Positions 62,337 to 64,000 of a stretch of 64,000 bases of DNA are shown here, piece after piece. Location: NCBI GenBank assembly GCA_024743215.1, contig JANSWZ010000015.1, positions 1-64,000 of the forward strand, written 5' to 3'. This DNA is from Alphaproteobacteria bacterium (GTDB taxonomy: Bacteria; Pseudomonadota; Alphaproteobacteria; Rhizobiales; GCA-2746425). Below the pieces are notes generated by a model, which made no database searches, was not told the DNA's origin, and worked only from the letters and a program-made list of their open reading frames with translations. The translations under genes and the position numbers were made by a program. Each line of letters starts with the position of its first letter. Within the stretch, counting starts at the first letter, position 1.

Positions 62337-63467
62337 TCAAGAACCCTGTTTCAATGCACGGTTAAAGGCCGCCGTAATCATGTCGATCAACTGCGCGTGG
62401 ATCGTGTGCCGCGAAGACCCGTTCCCATCTGTACAGATGGGCTCTTCGATCCCTTCCTGCACGGCGATTTCCGCTGCACCCGGCTTACATTCTGCAAACA
62501 TGGAAAAGTGGCTGGCTTCTTCGATCACCTCGTAACTGGCATCGGGAATAGCATTCGCGGTGTCCGCCGCCTGCGCGGTCGAAGGAATTTCGCCATCTTT
62601 GCCGAGATTTATCAGTGCGACCGGGATCGAAATTCCGGAAAAAGTTTCGACTGCAAAAACATCGACGGGAACCGGATCGATCGCCATGACAAACCTGATA
62701 CGCTCGTCTCGGTTGTCTCGACTGGCGACCTGCTTGTTCATCGCGTGCAGATCGACGCCACTCAGGCGCACCCAATCACATAGAGACGCATTGAGCTCAT
62801 TCGTGTCGCAGTAGTTTGCCAGAAGCTCAGGGTCGAGCCGCCCGCCCGCGATAGACAGGGCGGTGCTGCCACCCATGGACAGCCCCAAAGCGCCGATTCG
62901 ATCGGCGTTGACATGGGGCTGGAAAGCCTCACTTTTTGCGATGGCATCAAGCGTTTCCGATAGGTCAGGCGGTCTCAGCCAAAGTTTCATTGTCTCTGCC
63001 GCTGAACGGTCAGGACCGGTATTGCCGGGATGCGTGGGAGCAGCCACGATGAAACCCTCTTTGGCCAGCGCTGTTGCAATCCAACTCAAAGCCTCTGCGC
63101 GTCCCGCCAGACCCGCACCATGCGACAGGAGGATGAGTGGGAACCGCCCAGTCGAAATCGGCGCATTTCGCAGCGCTTCCGTTCCCTCAAAGAAAACACT
63201 TTCACCAAGCAGGACAGCCTCGCCGCCCGGCGATGCCGGATACCACACGATCACATCAAGATCGGTCCCGCGCTCTTGCGAGCGAACCACGATCTGCTGC
63301 ACGCCCGCATCAAGCTCAACGGCGGTCGCCTGAGAGGAACTGTCAACCGAAGTGGTGCCGGGGCGCTCGGCTTGATTATCAAAACGCTCGAACCCGGCAT
63401 TGGGTTCGGCCATTACGGAACAGGCCATGGCAAGATAGAGGACTATTGTCAGAAGCGTAGGTTTCAT
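62337..63467 (-). CDS. secreted alpha/beta hydrolase, dienelactone hydrolase/PAF-AH-like
   Basis: 376 residues from the ATG at 63467 with GGAG upstream. Signal peptide ending CSVMAE. The nucleophile serine is in IGALGLSMGGSTALS, the oxyanion region in PLILLSHGAGLAGRAEALSW, the acid probably in AIDPVPVD and the histidine in EEASHFSMF. This matches periplasmic esterases of the platelet-activating-factor acetylhydrolase group. Divergent from the partial regulator gene that follows. Confidence 0.85.
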   Translation of the reverse strand: MKPTLLTIVLYLAMACSVMAEPNAGFERFDNQAERPGTTSVDSSSQATAVELDAGVQQIVVRSQERGTDLDVIVWYPASPGGEAVLLGESVFFEGTEALRNAPISTGRFPLILLSHGAGLAGRAEALSWIATALAKEGFIVAAPTHPGNTGPDRSAAETMKLWLRPPDLSETLDAIAKSEAFQPHVNADRIGALGLSMGGSTALSIAGGRLDPELLANYCDTNELNASLCDWVRLSGVDLHAMNKQVASRDNRDERIRFVMAIDPVPVDVFAVETFSGISIPVALINLGKDGEIPSTAQAADTANAIPDASYEVIEEASHFSMFAECKPGAAEIAVQEGIEEPICTDGNGSSRHTIHAQLIDMITAAFNRALKQGS

Positions 63468-63587
63468 CGCGGATCTCCATTGGGTGAGTGCAGAAGGACG
63501 ATCCCATTTGCTGCCGCTTGGTCTTGTCATGCGACCTCGAACCGGTTTGAGGTCGCGCAGAATCAGATTTAGGTCTAATCGATCTAT

Positions 63588-64000
63588 ATGTTGACGCTTC
63601 CAATCACTCTCGCTGTTGCTCTGATTCTGGGCTTTTTGGCGCTGCGCCATGCGGTGTTGCAGGATCGGTCGGTTCTGTTCCTGGCCCTGCTCGCCGCCTG
63701 CGCGGTCCAGGCGCTGTTGATCTCTCTAACGCAGCACTATGGGCTGTCGCAGCTAAGTGTGATTCAACCGATCACCGCCGTAGCGGCCCCACCGCTGGCC
63801 TGGCTCACATTTCAATCCGCCGCGCTGCGCCCGCTCGATCCGAAGCGCGATGTTCTCCATACGCTCGGTCCTGCATTTACGGCCTTCTGCACGGTATTTG
63901 CTCCTGTTGCCCTCGATATGGTATTGCCCGCATTGTTTGCCGGCTACGGGTTGGCCATCCTGATCCGATTGCGGCGCGATAACACACTGCCATTGGCTCG
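63588..64000 (+). CDS. N-terminal part of a membrane protein, probably a 7TM AraC-type regulator (cut by window end)
   Basis: From ATG 63588 at least 137 codons remain open to the end. The visible part is a series of hydrophobic helices (MLTLPITLAVALILGFLALR, then ALLAACAVQALLISLTQHYG, QPITAVAAPPLAWLTFQSAA) with short loops, ending LAILIRLRRDNTLPLA. This arrangement matches the N-terminal sensor of AraC-family regulators with seven membrane helices; the HTH domain would lie beyond the window. Divergent from the secreted hydrolase and may control it. Confidence 0.6.
   Translation, partial: MLTLPITLAVALILGFLALRHAVLQDRSVLFLALLAACAVQALLISLTQHYGLSQLSVIQPITAVAAPPLAWLTFQSAALRPLDPKRDVLHTLGPAFTAFCTVFAPVALDMVLPALFAGYGLAILIRLRRDNTLPLA

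Overview
The window comes from an alphaproteobacterium, most likely a marine member of the Hyphomicrobiales (Rhizobiales). The pointers are the very large NAD-glutamate dehydrogenase of the alphaproteobacterial type, a GluQRS without zinc cysteines, and the housekeeping run AlkA / carboxylesterase / HNH / DsbB / YqaA / tRNA-Leu. The class is fairly secure; order and genus are inference. No rRNA, CRISPR array or replication origin was seen.

Layout. 1-74 is the tail of a transposase. 0.2-18.2 kb is core chromosome: an EamA exporter, an MFS permease, NAD-GDH, an AEC permease, an ArsR/AHSA1/NTF2-like group with a palindromic operator, an FMN reductase, a seven-bladed FG-GAP propeller, a second EamA exporter, gluQRS, alkA, a carboxylesterase, an HNH nuclease, dsbB and a YqaA/DedA-like protein. 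A 265-bp MITE-like element bounded by TA dinucleotides sits at the end of the alkA gene.

18.38-34.23 kb is an integrative element inserted in the 3' end of tRNA-Leu(CAA). It has a P4-type integrase next to attL, repeated arm-like sites at both ends, an AlpA regulator, a second tyrosine recombinase, a ParDE-like toxin-antitoxin pair and a decayed right end (IS30 remnant, HEPN fragment, attR). The cargo looks directed at the cell envelope. One half has an AmpG-like muropeptide permease, a cytosolic AmiE/beta-lactamase-like hydrolase and an MltB-type lytic transglycosylase. The other half is a tight operon of a class II cytochrome c, an 835-residue two-haem exported protein and an exported M14-like metallocarboxypeptidase. 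That operon is the best candidate here for an undescribed system.

34.6-47.4 kb returns to accessory metabolism: a sorbosone-dehydrogenase-type propeller, a NitT/TauT-like ABC transporter, a LysR regulator, a compact oxidative-damage cluster (msrB, msrA, redoxin, selO, second msrA), a globin, a luciferase-like oxidoreductase, an NHL propeller and a histidine phosphatase.

47.5-51.9 kb holds an orphan periplasmic binding protein and two degenerate metallo-beta-lactamase-fold proteins. They lie between two copies of the 3' end of a LacI repressor gene, one intact and one with an internal deletion. 52.1-62.3 kb is one long operon for glycoside uptake and hydrolysis: a Tat-exported binding protein, a GH-like protein, two permeases, a fused double ATPase and a GH42-like beta-galactosidase, with the divergent LacI gene as the likely repressor. 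The window ends with a secreted alpha/beta hydrolase divergent from a truncated membrane protein resembling the N-terminus of a 7TM AraC regulator.
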